This document shows, piece by piece, positions 12,101-24,966 of a DNA stretch of 64,000 nucleotides. The position numbers and the translations under genes were made by a program. The stretch is from the NCBI RefSeq assembly GCF_964340395.1, contig NC_135567.1, forward strand, positions 7,202,399-7,266,398. The letters are read 5' to 3'. Origin of the DNA: Glandiceps talaboti. Lineage: Eukaryota; Hemichordata; Enteropneusta; Spengelidae. The notes under the pieces are model-generated. The model made no database searches. It saw nothing but the letters and a program-made list of their open reading frames with translations, and was not told the DNA's origin. Numbering within the stretch: position 1 is the stretch's first letter; the number at the start of each line of letters is the position of its first letter.

Positions 12101-15100
12101 ATGATACAGGAACTAGACTAGTGAGTGGAGGTGTAAATGGTAATGATACTGTATATGAACTAGACTATGTGAGTGAAGGTGAAAATGTTAATGATACTGT
12201 ATAGGAACTAGACTATATGAGTGAAGGTGTAAATGGTAATGATACTGTATAGGAACTAGACTATGTGAGTGGAGGTGTAAATGGTAATGATACTGTATAG
12301 GAACTAGACTATGTGAGTGGAGGTGTAAATTGTAATGATACTGTGTAGGAACTAGACTATGTGAGTGAAGGTGTAAATGGTAATGATACTGTATAGGAAC
12401 TAGACTATGTGAGTGGAGGTGTAAATTGTAATGATACTGTATAGGAACTAGACTATATGAGTGAAGGTGTAAATGGTAATGATACTGTATAGGAACTAGA
12501 CTAGTGAGTGAAGGTGTAAATGGTAATGATACTGTGTAGGAACTAGACTAGTGAGTGGAAGTGTAAATTGTAATGATACTGTATAGGAACTAGACTATGT
12601 GAGTGGAGGTGTAAATGGTAATGATACTGTATAGGAACTAGACTATGTGAGTGGAGGTGTAAATTGTAATGATACTGTATAGGAACTAGACTATGTGAGT
12701 GAAGGTGTAAATGGTAATGATAAAGGAACTAGACTAGTGAGTGGAGGTGTAAATGGTAACGATACTGTATAGGAACTAGACTAGTGAGTGGAGGTGTAAA
12801 TTGTAATGATACTGTATAGGAACTAGACTAGTGAGTGGAGGTGTAAATGGTAACGATACTGTATAGGAACTAGACTAGTGAGTGGAGGTGTAAATGGTAA
12901 TGATACTGTATAGGAACTAGACTATGTGAGTGGAGGTGTAAATTGTAATGATACTGTATAGGAACTAGACTATGTGAGTGGAGGTGTAAATTGTAATGAT
13001 ACTGTATAGGAACTAGACTATGTGAGTGGAGGTGTAAATGGTAATGATACTGTATAGGAACTAGACTATGTGAGTGGAGGTGTAAATTGTAATGATACTG
13101 TATAGGAACTAGACTATGTGAGTGGAGGTGTAAATGGTAATGATACTGTATAGGAACTAGACTATGTGAGTGGAAGTGTAAATGGTAACGATACCGTATA
13201 GGAACTAGACTATGTGAGTGGAGGTGTAAATTGTAATGATACCGTATAGGAACTATACTAGTGAGTGGAGGTGTAAATGGTAACGATACTGTATAGGAAC
13301 TAGACTATGTGAGTGGAGGTGTAAATGGTAACGATACTGTATAGGAACTAGACTGTGAGTGGAGGTGTAAATGGTATTGATACTGTATAGGAACTAGACT
13401 ATGTGAGTGGAGGTGTAAATGGTATTGATACTGTATAGGAACTAGACTATGTGAGTGGAGGTGTAAATTGTAATGATACTGTGTAGGAACTAGACTAGTG
13501 AGTGAAGGTGTAAATGGTAATGATACTGTATAGGAACTAGACTATGTGAGTGAAGGTGTAAATGGTAATGATACTGTATAGGAACTAGACTATGTGAGTG
13601 GAGGTGTAAATGGTAATGATACTGTATAGGAACTAGACTATGTGAGTGAAGGTGTAAATTGTAACGATACTGTATAGGAACTAGACTATGTGAGTGAAGG
13701 TGTAAATGGTAATGATACTGTATAGGAACTAGACTAGTGAGTGGAGGTGTAAATGGTAAGAATACTGTATAGGAACTAGACTATGTGAGTGGAGGTGTAA
13801 ATGGTAATGATACTGTATAGGAACTAGACTATGTGAGTGGAGGTGTAAATGGTAATGATACTGTATAGGAACTAGACTATGTGAGTGGAGGTGTGAATGG
13901 TAATGATATTGTATAGGAACTAGACTATGTGAGTGGAGGTGTTTATGGTAACGATATTGTATAGGAACTAGATTATGTGAGTGGAGGTGTAAATGGTAAT
14001 GATACTGTATAGGAACTAGACTATGTGAGTGAAGGTGTAAATGGTAATGATACTATATAGGAACTAGACTATGTGAGTGAAGGTGTAAATGGTAATGATA
14101 CTGTATAGGAACTAGACTATGTGAGTGAAGGTGTAAATTGTAACGATACTGTATAGGAACTAGACTATGTGAGTGAAGGTGTAAATGGTAATGATACTGT
14201 ATAGGAACTAGACTAGTGAGTGGAGGTGTAAATGGTAAGAATACTGTATAGGAACTAGACTATGTGAGTGGAGGTGTAAATTGTAATGATACTGTGTAGG
14301 AACTAGACTAGTGAGTTGAGGTGTAAATGGTAATGATACTGTATAGGAACTAGACTATGTGAGTGGAGGTGTAAATGGTAACGATACTGTATAGGAACTA
14401 GACTATGTGAGTGGAGGTGTAAATGGTAATGATACTGTATAGGAACTAGACTATGTGAGTGGAGGTGTAAATGGTAATGATACTGTATAGGAACTAGACT
14501 ATGTGAGTGGAGGTGTAAATGGTAATGATACTGTATAGGAACTAGACTATGTGAGTGAAGGTGTGAATGGTAATGATACTGTATAGGAACTAGACTATGT
14601 GAGTGGAGGTGTAAATGGTAACGATACTGTAGAGGAACTAGACTATGTGAGTGGAGGTGTAAATGGTAATGATACTGTATAGGAACTAGACTATGTGAGT
14701 GGAGGTGTAAATGGTAATGATACTGTATAGGAACTAGACTATGTGAGTGGAGGTGTAAATGGTAATGATACTGTATAGGAACTAGACTAGTGAGTGGAGG
14801 TGTAAATGGTAATGATACTGTGTAGGAACTAGACTAGTGAGTGGAGGTGTAAATTGTAATGATACTGTATAGGGACTAGACTAGTAAGTGGAGATGTAAA
14901 TGGTAATGATACTGTATAGGAACTAGACTATGTGAGTGGAGGTGTAAATGGTAATGATACTGTATAGGAACTAGACTAGTGAGTGGAGGTGTAAATGGTA
15001 ATGATACTGTATAGGAACTAGACTATGTGAGTGGAGGTGTAAATTGTAATGATACTGTGTAGGAACTAGACTAGTGAGTGAAGGTGTAAATGGTAATGAT

Positions 15101-17927
15101 ACTGTGTAGGAACTAGACTAGTGAGTGGAGGTGTAAATGGTAATGATAAAGGAACTAGACTAGTGAGTGGAGGTGTAAATGGTAATGATACTGTATAGGA
15201 ACTAGACTAGTGAGTGGAGGTGTAAATGGTAATGATACTGTGTAGGAACTAGACTATGTGAGTGGAGGTGTAAATGGTAATGATACTGTGTAGGAACTAG
15301 ACTAGTGAGTGGAGGTGTAAATGGTAATGATACTGTATAGGAACTAGACTAGTGAGTGGAGGTGTAAATGGTAAGAATACTGTATAGGAACTAGACTATG
15401 TGAGTGGAGGTGTAAATGGTAATGATACTGTATAGGAACTAGACTATGTGAGTGGAGGTGTAAATGGTAATGATACTGTATAGGAACTAGACTATGTGAG
15501 TGGAGGTGTGAATGGTAATGATATTGTATAGGAACTAGACTATGTGAGTGGAGGTGTTTATGGTAACGATATTGTATAGGAACTAGATTATGTGAGTGGA
15601 GGTGTAAATGGTAATGATACTGTATAGGAACTAGACTATGTGAGTGAAGGTGTAAATGGTAATGATACTATATAGGAACTAGACTATGTGAGTGAAGGTG
15701 TAAATGGTAATGATACTGTATAGGAACTAGACTATGTGAGTGAAGGTGTAAATTGTAACGATACTGTATAGGAACTAGACTATGTGAGTGAAGGTGTAAA
15801 TGGTAATGATACTGTATAGGAACTAGACTAGTGAGTGGAGGTGTAAATGGTAAGAATACTGTATAGGAACTAGACTATGTGAGTGGAGGTGTAAATTGTA
15901 ATGATACTGTGTAGGAACTAGACTAGTGAGTTGAGGTGTAAATGGTAATGATACTGTATAGGAACTAGACTATGTGAGTGGAGGTGTAAATGGTAACGAT
16001 ACTGTATAGGAACTAGACTATGTGAGTGGAGGTGTAAATGGTAATGATACTGTATAGGAACTAGACTATGTGAGTGGAGGTGTAAATGGTAATGATACTG
16101 TATAGGAACTAGACTATGTGAGTGGAGGTGTAAATGGTAATGATACTGTATAGGAACTAGACTATGTGAGTGGAGGTGTAAATGGTAATGATACTGTATA
16201 GGAACTAGACTATGTGAGTGGAGGTGTAAATGGTAATGATACTGTATAGGAACTAGACTATGTGAGTGGAGGTGTAAATGGTAATGATACTGTATAGGAA
16301 CTAGACTATGTGAGTGGAGGTGTAAATGGTAATGATACTGTATAGGAACTAGACTATGTGAGTGGAGGTGTAAATGGTAATGATACTGTATAGGAACTAG
16401 ACTATGTGAGTGAAGGTGTGAATGGTAATGATACTGTATAGGAACTAGACTATGTGAGTGGAGGTGTAAATGGTAACGATACTGTAGAGGAACTAGACTA
16501 TGTGAGTGGAGGTGTAAATGGTAATGATACTGTATAGGAACTAGACTATGTGAGTGGAGGTGTAAATGGTAATGATACTGTATAGGAACTAGACTATGTG
16601 AGTGGAGGTGTAAATGGTAATGATACTGTATAGGAACTAGACTAGTGAGTGGAGGTGTAAATGGTAATGATACTGTGTAGGAACTAGACTAGTGAGTGGA
16701 GGTGTAAATTGTAATGATACTGTATAGGGACTAGACTAGTAAGTGGAGATGTAAATGGTAATGATACTGTATAGGAACTAGACTATGTGAGTGGAGGTGT
16801 AAATGGTAATGATACTGTATAGGAACTAGACTAGTGAGTGGAGGTGTAAATGGTAATGATACTGTATAGGAACTAGACTATGTGAGTGGAGGTGTAAATT
16901 GTAATGATACTGTGTAGGAACTAGACTAGTGAGTGAAGGTGTAAATGGTAATGATACTGTGTAGGAACTAGACTAGTGAGTGGAGGTGTAAATGGTAATG
17001 ATAAAGGAACTAGACTAGTGAGTGGAGGTGTAAATGGTAATGATACTGTATAGGAACTAGACTAGTGAGTGGAGGTGTAAATGGTAATGATACTGTGTAG
17101 GAACTAGACTATGTGAGTGGAGGTGTAAATGGTAATGATACTGTGTAGGAACTAGACTAGTGAGTGGAGGTGTAAATGGTAATGATAAAGGAACTAGACT
17201 AGTGAGTGGAGGTGTAAATGGTAATGATACTGTGTAGGAACTAGACTATGTGAGTGGAGGTGTAAATGGTAATGATACTGTGTAGGAACTAGACTAGTGA
17301 GTGGAGGTGTAAATGGTAATGATAAAGGAACTAGACTAGTGAGTGGAGGTGTAAATGGTAATGATAAAGGAACTAGACTATGTGAGTGGAGGTGTAAATG
17401 GTAATGATACTGTATAGGAACTAGACTATGTGAGTGGAGGTGTAAATTGTAATGATACTGTGTAGGAACTAGACTATGTGAGTGAAGGTGTAAATGGTAA
17501 TAATACTGTATAGGAACTAGACTATGTGAGTGGAGGTGTAAATTGTAATGATACTGTGTAGGAACTAGACTATAAGAGTGGAGGTGTAAATGGTAATGAT
17601 ACTGTATAGGAACTAGACTATGTGAGTGGAGGTGTAAATTGTAATGATACTGTATAGGAACTAGACTATGTGAGTGGAGGTGTAAATGGTAATGATACTG
17701 TGTAGGAACTAGACTATGTGAGTGGAGGTGTAAATGGTAATGATACTGTGTAGGAACTAGACTAGTGAGTGGAGGTGTAAATGGTAATGATAAAGGAACT
17801 AGACTAGTGAGTGGAGGTGTAAATGGTAATAATACTGTATAGGAACTAGACTATGTGAGTGGAGGTGTAAATTGTAATGATACTGTGTAGGAACTAGACT
17901 ATAAGAGTGGAGGTGTAAATGGTAATA
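9177..17927. repeat. 48-bp satellite, about 180 copies, with higher-order repeats
   Basis: The unit contains GATACTGTATAGGAACTAGA, then CTATGTGAGTGGAGGTGTAAATGGTAAT, for 48 bp in total. Common variants are a 47-bp form with CTAGTGAG, a shortened form with GATAAAGGAAC, a GATACAGGAAC form, and AATTGTAAT versus AATGGTAAT. Rare variants recur at fixed spacing. TATATGAAC at 10543 and 12152, and the GATACAGG unit at 10494 and 12103, are both 1,609 bp apart. GTAAGAATAC (13756 and 15371) and GTTTATGG (13941 and 15556) are both 1,615 bp apart. Large blocks were therefore duplicated. Stop codons occur in all frames, so it is non-coding. Confidence 0.97.
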
Positions 17928-19862
17928 CCTGGCTATCAGCTATTAACCTCTCAGCTTTCTCCATGGGCTGGCTATGCAGCTATTCAAGCTATTAGCCATT
18001 AATAGCCGCTATTAGCCATTAATAGCCAGCTAATAGCTGGCTATCAGCTATCAACCCCTCAGCTTTCTCCATGGGCTGGCTATGCAGCTATTTAAGCTAT
18101 TAGCCATTAATAGCCGCTATTAGCCATTAATAGCCAGCTAATAGCTGGCTATCAGCTATCAACCTCTCAGCTTTCTCCGTGGGCTGGCTATGCAGCTGTT
18201 CAAGCTATTAGCCATTAATAGCCACTATTAGCCATTAATAGCCAGCTAATAGCTGGCTATCCACTATCAACCTCTCAGCTTTCTCTGTGGGCTGGCTATG
18301 CAGCTATTTAAGCTATTAGCCATTAATAGCCGCTATTAGCCATTAATAGCCAGCTAAGAGCTGGTTATCAGCTATCAACCTCTCAGCTTTCTCCATGGGC
18401 TGGCTATGCAGCTATTTAAGCTATTAGCCATTAATAGCCGCTATTAGCCATTAATAGCCAGCTAATAGCTGGCCATCAGCTATCAACCTCTCAGCTTTCT
18501 CCATGGGCTGGCTATGTAGCTGTTCAAGCTATTAGCCATTAATAGCCGCTATTAGCCATTAATAGCAAGCTAGTAGCTGGCTACCAGCTATTAACCTCTC
18601 AGCTTTCTCCATGGGCTGGCTATGGAGCTATTCAAGCTATTAGCCATTAATAGCCGCTATTAGCCATTAATAGCCAGCTAATAGCTGGCTATCAGCTATC
18701 AACCCCTCCGCTTTCTCCATGGGCTGGCTATGCAACTATTCAAGCTATTAGCTATTAATAGCCACTATTAGCCATTAATAGCCAGCAAATAGCTGGCTAT
18801 CAGCTATCAACCTCTCAGCTTTCTCCATGGGCTGGCTATGCAGCTATTCAAGCTATTAGCCATTAATAGCCGCTATTAGCCATTAATAGCCAGCTAATAG
18901 CTGGCTATCAGCTATCAACCTCTCAGCTTTCTCTGTGGGCTGGCTATGCAGCTGTTCAAGCTATTAGCCATTAATAGCCACTATTAGCCATTAATAGCCA
19001 GCTAATAGCTGGCTATCCACTATCAACCTCTCAGCTTTCTCTGTGGGCTGGCTATGCAGCTATTTAAGCTATTAGCCATTAATAGCCGCTATTAGCCATT
19101 AACAGCCAGCTAAGAGCTGGCTATCAGCTATCAACCTCTCAGCTTTCTCCATGGGCTGGCTACGCAGCTATTTAAGCTATTAGCCATTAATAGCCGCTAT
19201 TAGCCATTAATAGCTAGCTAATAGCTGGCTATCCGCTATCAACCTCTCAGCTTTCTCCATGGGCTGACTATGCAGCTATTCAAGCTATTAGCCATTAATA
19301 GCTAGCTAATAGCTGGCTATCAGCTATCAACCTCTCAGCTTTCTCCAAGGGCTGGCTATGCAGCTATTCAAGCTATTAGCCATTAATAGCCAGCTAATAG
19401 CCGGCTATCAGCTATCAACCTCTCAGCTTTCTCCATGGGCTGGCTATGCAGCTATTCAAGCTATTAGCCATTAATAGCCGCTATTAGCCATTAATAGCCA
19501 GCTAATAGCTGGCTTTCCGCTATCAACCTCTCAGCTTTCTCTGTGGGCTGGCTATGCAGCTATTTAAGCTATTAGCCATTAATAGCCGCTATTAGCCATT
19601 AATAGCCGCTATTAGCCATTAATAGCCAGCTAAGAGCTGTCTATCAGCTATCAACCTCTCAGCTTTCTCCATGGGCTGGCTACGCAGCTATTTAAGCTAT
19701 TAGCCATTAATAGCCGCTATTAGCCATTAATAGCCGCTATTAGCCATTAATAGCTAGCTAATAGCTGGCTATCAGCTATCAACCTCTCAGCTTTCTCCAT
19801 GGGCTGGCTATGCAGCTGTTCAAGCTATTAGCCATTAATAGCAATCTAATAACTGGCTATTA
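17928..19862. repeat. About 108-bp satellite built from GCTATTAGCCATTAATAGC palindromes
   Basis: About 18 copies of a unit containing ATCAACCTCTCAGCTTTCTC, CATGGGCTGGCTATGCAGC and one to three copies of a ~20-bp subrepeat GCTATTAGCCATTAATAGCC. The subrepeat is itself nearly palindromic (GCTATTA and TAATAGC). The junction with the 48-bp satellite is abrupt at about 17927. Confidence 0.95.
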
Positions 19863-19865
19863 ACC

Positions 19866-20762
19866 CCAAGAGTTAAGTTTGTTGAAATTAAATGAATGAA
19901 AAAACAAACCATGATCGAGATTTATTATTTGAAGAGTCAAGGAGTACAGTGTGTTCTAAACACCTTAACACCTGATAATATAATGATGCTATGTCAAGTA
20001 ATTTTGATTTGTTCAGATTAAAGTACTTTAAAAGACTTTGTAATTTTATAGATGAATCATGATGGACTAAATGTGTCTTTAACCATCTCAATTCCATTAG
20101 TGAAGAATCTGAAAGAAATGTGATAAAAATGTCCTGGAATTGGCGGAAAACTGTAAATAATGTGTTAATAGACCTTAATATTGATAAAGACCAAATTCAA
20201 ACTCTTTCAGATAATAAAATCAAACATATCATATTTAAAAATGACGAGCTCAAATGGAAAGACACTTGAACACTTTCTTTTTACATGTGAAAGCCATTCT
20301 ACACAACGACAGATCTTAATGAAAGGAACAGAAGAACTATTACTCAACAATAAGGAGTTGAACTTATATCAAGATTTTAAACAAAGGAAAGAACTACTCT
20401 GTTTATTTATAGGAGATAATACAAAACACTACAATGCTCAGTCTATAAGTAAACAAATAGATAAACTTGTCAAACAATACCTTATTGAAGCAATTGAAAA
20501 CAGAAAAGATTTTGTTAAAACTAATATAGAATAGTTTAGCCGTTAGATTTTCTGACAACTAACATTTGAAGCATACATTTTTATTTGTATTGTCGTTTTA
20601 TCAACATTCTTACCTCACTTTGGTTTATTTTGTTGTTTGTTCCTGTATATGTTTTTTACTCGTCTTTATGGTAGTGTATGTATTTTTAATTTTTCTTAGT
20701 GCTGCTCCTAACAATCTTAGTGAGTCCCCTGATACAAAAGGGATGCAATAAATAGATAAATA
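19866..20762 (+). mobile_element. 5'-truncated LINE: C-terminal ORF2 fragment, 3' UTR and tail
   Basis: One frame at about 20030-20265 and another at 20181-20534 encode the end of a non-LTR retrotransposon polyprotein. Features are a Trp-rich stretch (MSWNWRKTVNN), then TLEHFLFTCESHSTQR, which fits the Cys/His-containing region after reverse transcriptase, and a Lys-rich helical tail. A stop at 20532-20534 is followed by a ~225-bp 3' UTR ending in GATACAAAAGGGATGCAATAAATAGATAAATAG, a typical LINE terminus with a short A/T repeat tail. The frame break near 20240 shows it is dead. It sits between the GCTATT satellite and a diverged inverted piece of that satellite. Confidence 0.75.
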
Positions 20763-21236
20763 GCCATGTCCTGAAGAGTGCTGGGGGTTGTTAGCTGGTA
20801 GTAGGCTATTAATAGCTAATAGCGGCTGTCAATGGCTCTTAGCTTGAATAGCTACCCATGGAGATAATCACACCATATTCCCGTTTTTATAATAACTGAT
20901 AGCAAGCTATTACCTGGCTATTTATAGCTAATAGTATTAAGTTGAATAGCCAATAGCTGCTATTTATCTGAGATCCAGCTATTTTGGCAATTCAATAAAT
21001 CCCCAGTAGCTGCTATTTACCTTCAGATCAAGCTATTTTGGCAACAAAGGAAATAGACAACAGCCACTATTTATCTCGAATCAAGCTATTTTGGGGATGA
21101 ACCTATTTTGGCAATCCAATAAATAGCCAATAGCCGCTATTTAGCTCAAATCAAGATTGAATCAAGCTGTTTTGGTAAATAGCCAATAACCGCTATTTAT
21201 CTGAGATCAAGCTATTGTGGCAATCCAACAATACCG
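20763..21236. repeat. Diverged, partly inverted GCTATT repeats
   Basis: About 20800-20870, read on the minus strand, matches the 108-bp satellite unit (TCTCCATGGG, GCTATTCAAGCTA, GCCGCTATTAGC). It is therefore an inverted diverged copy. About 20945-21235 holds roughly five copies of a ~60-bp unit with AGCTATTTTGGCAA and CAATAGCCGCTATTTA. Confidence 0.7.
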
Positions 21237-22577
21237 CACCTCTATACAGGGTTATAGCTGAGATGCATACTGATAATGTGTACTAGTTGGTTAGACTGCA
21301 CACTCAATATTTTTGGAGCAATAATTATTCAAATATCCACTGACTCCCCATCCCTATATATGCCTATAAGTAACATGGTGGAATATGAAAAGTTTAATAA
21401 TTTAAATAAAGACAATATTTATTCTTCCAGAGATAAATTTAAGTATTCATAGGTAGTATCACTACTACTTACAGCTATAAAAATGTGTACACACTCTATT
21501 CTTTGTCAATTACAGCTGTTAGTATTAGATTGGAAATTCCCCAGAAGACCATATGAGTACACAAAGTCGTGTCTGCTTGGTATCAATGACAATAATTATT
21601 TCAAACCACCTATACAGGGTTATAGCTGAGATGCATACTGATAATGTGTACTAGTTGGTTAGAATGCACACTCAATATTATTGGAGATATAACTTATTCA
21701 AATATCCACTGACTCTCCATCCCTATATATGCCTATACGTTACATGGTGGAACATGAAAAGATTAATAATTTAAATAAAGACAATATTTATTCTTCCAGA
21801 GATAAATTTAAGTATTCATAGGTAGTATCACTACTACATTGAATATTTGAAATGTGTGCACACTCTATTGTTTGTCAATTACAGCTCCTCGTATTAGATT
21901 TGAAATTACTCAGAAGGCCATATGAGTACACACTGTCATGTCTGCTGGGTATCAATGACAATAATTATTTCAAGCCACCTCTACAGGGTTATAGCTGAGA
22001 TGCATACTGATAATGTGTACTAGTTGGTTAGAATGCACACTCAATATTATTGGAGATATAACTTATTGAAATATCCACTGACTCCCCATCCCTATACATG
22101 CCTATATGTTACATGGTGGAACATGAAACGATTAATAATTCCAATAAAGACAATAATTATTCTTCCAGGGACAAATGTTAGTATTCATAGGTAGTATCAC
22201 TACTACTTACAGCAATTAAAATGTGTGCACACTCTATTGTTTGTCAATTATAGCTCATACTATTAGATTGGAAATTACCCAGAAGGCCATATTGAGTACA
22301 AAAAGTCGTGTCTGCTGGGTATCAATGACAATAATTATTTCAAACCACCTATACAAGGCTATAGCTGAGATGTATACTGATAGTGTGTACTAGTTGGTTA
22401 GAGTGCACAGGAATATTTACTATTATATCCAATGATTCCCTATTGCTATACATGCCTATACGTTACATGGTGGAACATGAAAAGATTAATAATTTCAATA
22501 AAGACAACAATTATTCTTCCAGGGACAAATGTTAGTATTCATAGGTAGTATGACTACTACTTACAGCAATTAAAATG
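21237..22577. repeat. About 370-bp tandem repeat, 3.6 copies
   Basis: CACCT(C)TATACAGGGTTATAGCTG recurs at 21237, 21607, 21976 and 22346 (spacings 370, 369 and 370 bp), each followed by GATAATGTGTACTAGTTGGTTAG. The last copy is internally shortened. Copies are about 85-90 % alike by eye. No shared open frame was seen. Confidence 0.9.
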
Positions 22578-22833
22578 CGTTGGCCCATGCATCTATTGTT
22601 TCCTTGCTGACGGACAAGCTATGTATAGTTTGAGCAAAGTCACGAGTGTCTGTGGTTTGAGCTATTGAGGCTACTGTGAACAGCGCCCCCGTGCGGTGGC
22701 TGCTGCGTTCAGCACAGTATGACTATGAGCCGAGTTCTATGCATAACCGGTGTAGGCATCCGTTCCTTAGTCAGTCTCTCCGTATGTATCATTTTTTTCC
22801 GATCAATGTGTCTATATTTTGTCAAAGAATTAA
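22578..22833. promoter_or_regulatory. Possible promoter-side DNA, locally CpG-rich
   Basis: Base composition changes here (CAGCGCCCCCGTGCGGTGGC near 22681) relative to the AT-rich flanks, and a candidate plus-strand exon follows. No TATA box or initiator can be assigned, so promoter function is an inference. Confidence 0.25.
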
Positions 22834-23033
22834 TCACTACTCTTGACAAACGTCCCAACGTTGGCAAAATATTCCCTACCTGAAAGTTTGTGGCGTAATT
22901 TTACTGATCTCAACATATACCTTAGTAGTAGTAGTAGCGACGGCAGCTGTTGCAATGGCGACTACAATCTGAAACTGAATGAACAGCTGAGCGCTGTAGC
23001 CCCATCACTTCAAAAAATTGATGCGCGTTCAGC
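22834..23033 (+). CDS. Candidate exon of unknown gene, ending in a canonical donor
   Basis: A frame is open from 22834, after an in-frame TAA, to 23033. A perfect donor GTAAGT starts at 23034. The frame contains SLPESLWRNFTDLNIYL, a serine run from an AGT/AGC microsatellite, and NEQLSAVAPSLQKIDARSA with an amphipathic pattern. There is no ATG in this stretch, so it would be an internal exon or use an upstream ATG exon. I do not recognise a family. The serine run and modest length leave chance as a real alternative. Confidence 0.3.
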
Positions 23034-23119
23034 GTAAGTTTGAGAATATTTTTGTTCAAAATTGTCATCATAATAGAAAAAAAATAGTGGGTGTATGTAT
23101 ATAATAAATAAATAATCTT

Positions 23120-23237
23120 CCGGTATTTCTCATTCATGCTACGTCATCGAGGACGAATGATTCCCTCATGCCGATAGGCTCGGAGGGATACTGCCGACAT
23201 TAGGAAATCATGACGTAGCACTCATTTGGAATACCGG
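23120..23237. mobile_element. 118-bp inverted-repeat element (CCGGTATT ... AATACCGG)
   Basis: Left arm 23120-23147 and right arm 23210-23237 are 28-nt inverted copies, sharing CCGGTATT at the ends and GCTACGTCAT at the inner ends, with a few central mismatches. TGACGTAG at the inner edge resembles a CRE half-palindrome. A MITE or a palindromic regulatory block are both possible. Confidence 0.5.
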
Positions 23238-24222
23238 TCTTACGAAATATTTCGTCCATGTAAAATAGTATCCGGGTAAGGCTTATGCGCATGCGTACGT
23301 ATTTATCGTTCGTGACTGTAAAGTTTTGTCCTCTTGGAAATGTTAAACCAGCCGTTTTGCCGAAACTCCATGATAAAAATTCTTGGTAAAGTAATAATAA
23401 GTTCAGGTGTATTTATTTACTTGAAATGTGGGATTGTGGGATGGGGATATATATTCCCTGTCAGTTTACTGTGACTTAGTCAGACAATTTCAAACTAGGA
23501 CACAGCACCATTTCGAGTTACTAATATTTTGCTACTACACGTGTACACACGCTTGTGTATGTGTGATTTATGAGATGTAGTCTTGCTTGCAGACGGTGCA
23601 CGGGTCTCGATTACTGACAGGAGAAGGACATATATGCAAGCAGGACTAGTCATGGTGGCGTGGTGATGTACATAAATTGTAGAAATAATACAAAGTATTA
23701 CAATATCAAAGAAACCGACGAACACAATCGATCTGATAAAAATATGTCTCACTCTGTTAATTTAGTATTTCAACTACCTGTAGGACTAGCACCCCCGGGA
23801 GTACGTCTTCTAACCGGGGGCGCCACTGTCAGCAGCGCCACCAGATCAGCAGAACCCAGTGTGCAAGAAGACTGCTGATGATCAAGATGTATTCCTATAT
23901 TGTTACAGAGTGTATTACCTTTATTGTTTGTTCCTACTCTTCATGGAAAACCACTACCAGACGTTTTACGGTAAGCTGGTTCTCTACATTGGCATAGTCA
24001 GTAATAGAATTTGTGTGTGGCAAATGCTTTTTGTGTGTTTTACTTTTTTCGATTTTGCCGTGCCACGCAAGTTCCTGTCAGCCGACAACTTTGTAATAAC
24101 TTAGTTACACAATAATTGTACCACGTTCGATATCATGATTCAATAATTTTTGCAACCAATTGTAACACGTTCTTATACGTGCAATTACAATTTTTTGTAA
24201 TTGTCATTATCACGAATTCAAC
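23238..24222. other. No gene assigned; includes a short dispersed motif
   Basis: A segment at about 23261-23300 (GTAAAATAGTATCCGGGTAA, then GCTTATGCGCATGCG) recurs as an inverted copy at about 34405-34442. The start of that motif recurs near 28237, 28433 and 28979. Small open frames on both strands lack support. Confidence 0.45.
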
Positions 24223-24792
24223 ATGTTTATTTCAACTGTACACTCACAAGCATTTTGTATTTTCGAATTATTTACATCTGTGCAACATTATAGTTCAAAT
24301 CAAGTACTTGCACTTTTAGTAACATCGATATCGCACAGACCTAAACCTGGACTAACACGCAATCTACTACGTGTAGCTCAGCGTTTTATATTAATTTTTG
24401 AAAGAAACAGTATTTGTAAACCGAACTTACACTGTTATGGTACTTTCAAAACCCAACATCTCATAACTGTGAAACTGCATAACAATAGGAAGATCTGTCA
24501 CCTTTTAGCCGTCTTTAATTATTCAAGTAATTTCCATCTATTGAAAGTGTCACCTGACCTGTACGAACTGATATTTACAAACATATGTTCGTTTGCTATA
24601 TCCGCGGTGTCACGAATAATCTACCGATCTATCGTTATGTTAGTATTAGTAAACTTAAACGTGCATAGCACCCGCCCACTCAAACTCCGTACAGGCTCAA
24701 ACTTTAATTTTTTGGGGATTTTAGATATAGCTTCACTAAACACTATTAATATAGTTGGAGCATATTTACAGTCCCATTTGATTACACTTTAA
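24223..24792 (+). CDS. Unidentified 189-codon open frame upstream of the gag-like gene
   Basis: ATG at 24223, TAA at 24790-24792. The product is rich in Leu, Ile, Ser and Asn, with a central basic stretch (HRPKPGLTRNLLRVAQRF). No signal peptide, zinc-binding motif or family is recognised. A 570-bp open frame is unusual in this AT-rich DNA outside repeats, and it lies 240 bp upstream of the gag-like start on the same strand. It could be leader or LTR sequence of that element, an accessory gene, or chance. The context gives no Kozak or splice support. Confidence 0.2.
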   Translation: MFISTVHSQAFCIFELFTSVQHYSSNQVLALLVTSISHRPKPGLTRNLLRVAQRFILIFERNSICKPNLHCYGTFKTQHLITVKLHNNRKICHLLAVFNYSSNFHLLKVSPDLYELIFTNICSFAISAVSRIIYRSIVMLVLVNLNVHSTRPLKLRTGSNFNFLGILDIASLNTINIVGAYLQSHLITL

Positions 24793-24966
24793 GTATATAC
24801 AACACTACCCAGTTATCTGTTTCAAAACTCATTGTAGTTTTAAACAGTATTATTATTTCAATATAAATATAAATAAGGCTTCCAATAATTGTAATACCCT
24901 TTCTACCCGAGCAAACACGGTTTAGGGGAAAACAATTTCACACAATTAAAACTTTTTGAGTCAATC

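Noticed and set aside
18000-19860. Origin of replication or recombination hotspot in the GCTATT palindromes
   Set aside because: Palindromic AT-rich subunits alone do not identify such a function; nothing in the sequence tests it.
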